Assembly: GCA_013322215.1 (NCBI GenBank)
Contig: JAAMEZ010000047.1
Span: 186,001 to 250,000, forward strand
Direction of reading: 5' to 3'
DNA: 64,000 nucleotides
Origin: Martinezella rhizogenes
GTDB lineage: Bacteria; Pseudomonadota; Alphaproteobacteria; Rhizobiales; Rhizobiaceae
Shown piece by piece: positions 62,355-64,000 of this stretch; within the stretch, counting starts at the first letter, position 1; every line of letters begins with the position of its first letter. The position numbers and the translations under genes are program-made. Below the pieces are notes generated by a model. The model ran no database searches, was not told the origin of the DNA, and saw nothing but the letters and a program-made list of their open reading frames with translations.

Positions 62355-62503
62355 GCTTTGTCGAGAAGAACAGCCAATTCGCGGCTTTACGGCGGTGGCA
62401 ATACCTCGCCCCGCTCCTGGCTACCGCTTATGACGTCGACTGTTCAGCCCTCCCTACCAGTGGTATGCTGAAATGCATCTCAGCACAGCGTGGGGTGACA
62501 TCA

Positions 62504-62938
62504 ATGTCTAATGGCAAATCCCTTTCAGGCAAGTGTTTCTGTGGCGCAGTGGAAATTACTGTTGATGGCGAGCCAATGGCGATGGGTTACTGTCATTGCG
62601 ACTCCTGTCGGGAATGGTCGGCGGGACCGGTCAATGCCTTCTCGCTCTGGCCGCCGGAAGCCGTTCACGTCACCAGGGGCTCGGACAAGATCGGCAGCTA
62701 TCAAAAGACCGAGAAGAGCGTGCGCAAGTGGTGCACGGTCTGCGGCGGTCATCTGCTGACCGAGCATCCGCCGTGGGGCGTCACCGATGTCTACGCCGCC
62801 GTCCTGCCCGACCTCGATTTTCAGCCTGTCGTACACGTCAACTACGAGACGACCGTGCTGCACCTGAGCGACGGACTGCCGAAGCAGAAGGATTTTCCGG
62901 CTGAGATGGGCGGATCGGGAGTCCTGCTTCCCGATTGA
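62504..62938 (+). CDS. GFA-family (glutathione-dependent formaldehyde-activating-like) protein
   Basis: The 144-residue protein has the GFA zinc-binding cysteines: GKCFCGAVE (CxC), CHCDSCR (CxxC) and CTVCGG (CxxC). The family includes formaldehyde-glutathione condensing enzymes, but most members have no known substrate. The ATG at 62504 follows GGGGTG; a longer frame would cross the grpE promoter. It is inserted on the opposite strand between grpE and hrcA. Confidence 0.88.
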   Translation: MSNGKSLSGKCFCGAVEITVDGEPMAMGYCHCDSCREWSAGPVNAFSLWPPEAVHVTRGSDKIGSYQKTEKSVRKWCTVCGGHLLTEHPPWGVTDVYAAVLPDLDFQPVVHVNYETTVLHLSDGLPKQKDFPAEMGGSGVLLPD

Positions 62939-62961
62939 CCGCACCGGCTAAGATCTTCTCG

Positions 62962-64000
62962 TCACATCCCCGGCCGCGTCAGCCGCGAGATCAGCTGGGC
63001 CGTGTAATCGACCATGGGCACGATGCGCGCATAATTCAGCCGTGTCGGGCCGATGACGCCGACGGCACCAACGATGCGATCGTCCTCGTCGCGATAGGGC
63101 GCCACGATCAACGAGGAACCGGACAGCGAGAAGAGCTTGTTTTCCGAGCCGATGAAGATGCGCACGCCTGGTCCGCTTTCAGCGAGATTGAGGATCTCGA
63201 TCAGGCTGTCCTTCTTCTCCAGATCGTCGAAGAGTAGGCGCAGACGGTCCAGATCCTCCGCACCGCCGATTTCGGCGAGCAGATTGGAGTGACCTCGAAC
63301 GATAAGCTGTGTCGGCTTGCCGTCGTCATCGCCGCCGGACCAGACGGCAATGCCACGCTCAACCAGCTGATGCGAGAGGCTATCCAGCTCCTGGCGCACG
63401 CTTTCCTTGAGACTTTGCAACTGCCGCCGCAGTTCCGGCATCGTCTGGCCGGTCATATGGGCGTTGAGGAAATTGGCGGCTTCCGTCAGCTGTGACGATG
63501 TGGTGCCGGCCGGGAGCTCGATGATCCGGTTTTCGACCTGATCGTGATCGCCGACGAGCACGGCGAGCGCCTTGGTCGGCTCCAGCCGGATGAACTCCAC
63601 ATGCTTGAGAACCGGATCGCTCTTGGAGGTGATGACGAGCCCGGCACCGCGCGAAATGCCCGACAGCACCCGGCTTGCCTCCGACATCATCGATTCCACT
63701 GGCTGGTCGCGATTGCTGCCGCGCACCTGCCGATCGATATTGGCGCGGTCTTCGGCAGAGAGATCGCCGATCTGCATGAAGGCATCGACAAAGAAGCGCA
63801 AGCCTACCTGGGTCGGCAGGCGCCCGGCGCTCACATGCGGCGAATAGATAAGCCCCAGCTCTTCCAGATCGCTCATGACATTGCGCACCGAGGCCGGCGA
63901 CAAGGACATGGGCAACAGGCGCGAGAGATTGCGCGAACCCAATGGCTCGCCGCTTTCCAGGTAGCCTTCGACGATGCGGCGGAAGATTTCCTTGGAGCGT
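62962..64000 (-). CDS. hrcA: Heat-inducible transcription repressor HrcA (5' end beyond window)
   Basis: HrcA represses groESL-type genes by binding CIRCE. Visible are the winged-helix part (SRLLPMSLSPASVRNVMSDL, HVSAGRLPTQVGLRFFVD) and most of the GAF-like core, ending SRLTRPGM. The frame stays open to the window end (RSKEIFRRIVEGYLESGEP), so roughly the first 20 residues are missing. A TTG at 63942 should not be taken as the start. No CIRCE inverted repeat was seen inside the window. Confidence 0.95.
   Translation of the reverse strand, partial: RSKEIFRRIVEGYLESGEPLGSRNLSRLLPMSLSPASVRNVMSDLEELGLIYSPHVSAGRLPTQVGLRFFVDAFMQIGDLSAEDRANIDRQVRGSNRDQPVESMMSEASRVLSGISRGAGLVITSKSDPVLKHVEFIRLEPTKALAVLVGDHDQVENRIIELPAGTTSSQLTEAANFLNAHMTGQTMPELRRQLQSLKESVRQELDSLSHQLVERGIAVWSGGDDDGKPTQLIVRGHSNLLAEIGGAEDLDRLRLLFDDLEKKDSLIEILNLAESGPGVRIFIGSENKLFSLSGSSLIVAPYRDEDDRIVGAVGVIGPTRLNYARIVPMVDYTAQLISRLTRPGM

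Noticed and set aside
63942..63944. Internal start for hrcA at 63942
   Set aside because: The codon is TTG within a conserved part of the DNA-binding domain, and the frame continues to the window end.

Overview
The window is chromosomal DNA of a GC-rich alphaproteobacterium of the Rhizobium group (Rhizobium/Agrobacterium/Sinorhizobium relatives). The evidence is the gene content and order: olsA and olsB for ornithine lipids, a Fur/Mur regulator, the praR/phrR-type regulator beside lnt, the two-domain malic enzyme after mutS and glnD, and lptCAB-rpoN-hpf-ptsN. Intergenic mosaic repeats with CTAGAGC ends, typical of rhizobia, fit this. About 63 protein genes are supported. I saw no rRNA, tRNA, CRISPR array, complete IS element or integrase.

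Layout. 0.1-8.3 kb: argB, a lipocalin-like gene, a PEP-mutase-like gene, a HAD nucleotidase, a secreted EF-hand protein, a LOG-family gene, and the lysine genes dapD and dapE with a membrane protein. 8.4-11.9 kb (minus): arsC, truA, fmt, a FitAB/VapBC-type toxin-antitoxin pair, and def. 12.0-18.9 kb: rmuC, ribokinase, a chemoreceptor, a nucleoside hydrolase, and a heat-shock hsp20-DUF1150 pair. 19.0-32.7 kb (minus): trmB, metK, praR, lnt, a CorC-like gene, ybeY, phoH, miaB, olsA, mur/fur, rimI, tsaB, a NifU-like gene, a universal stress protein and trpS. 32.8-41.9 kb (minus): a VOC protein, a DUF1963 protein, murJ, glnD, a small protein and mutS. 42.0-47.9 kb: the malic enzyme, a one-gene insert flanked by a 177-bp direct repeat of the malic enzyme 3' end, a class III cyclase, and olsB. 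48.1-55.9 kb: a hybrid kinase, lspA, two RNA methyltransferases, a CoxG-like gene, a GNAT gene, a LapA-like gene, ihfB and sppA. 56.2-64 kb: lptC-lptA-lptB-rpoN-hpf-ptsN, then grpE, a GFA-family gene and hrcA, which runs off the window end.

Themes. Nitrogen control is concentrated here (GlnD, RpoN, PtsN). Envelope biogenesis recurs (Lnt, LspA, LptABC, MurJ, OlsA, OlsB). Translation and tRNA modification are well represented (Def, Fmt, TruA, TrmB, MiaB, TsaB, RimI, YbeY, Hpf, TrpS). Heat-shock control appears as GrpE, HrcA, and an Hsp20 with a sigma-32-type promoter followed by a ROSE-like RNA thermometer.

The most unusual region is 44.1-45.4 kb. A gene with atypical composition encodes a protein with a C-terminal R-x4-H motif resembling HEPN RNases. 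It lies between two near-identical copies of the malic enzyme 3' end, whose seven differences leave the encoded residues unchanged. This looks like a small integrated cargo that left the target gene intact. A second theme is that CTAGAGC-ended repeats supply the TAG stop codons of at least three neighbouring genes.
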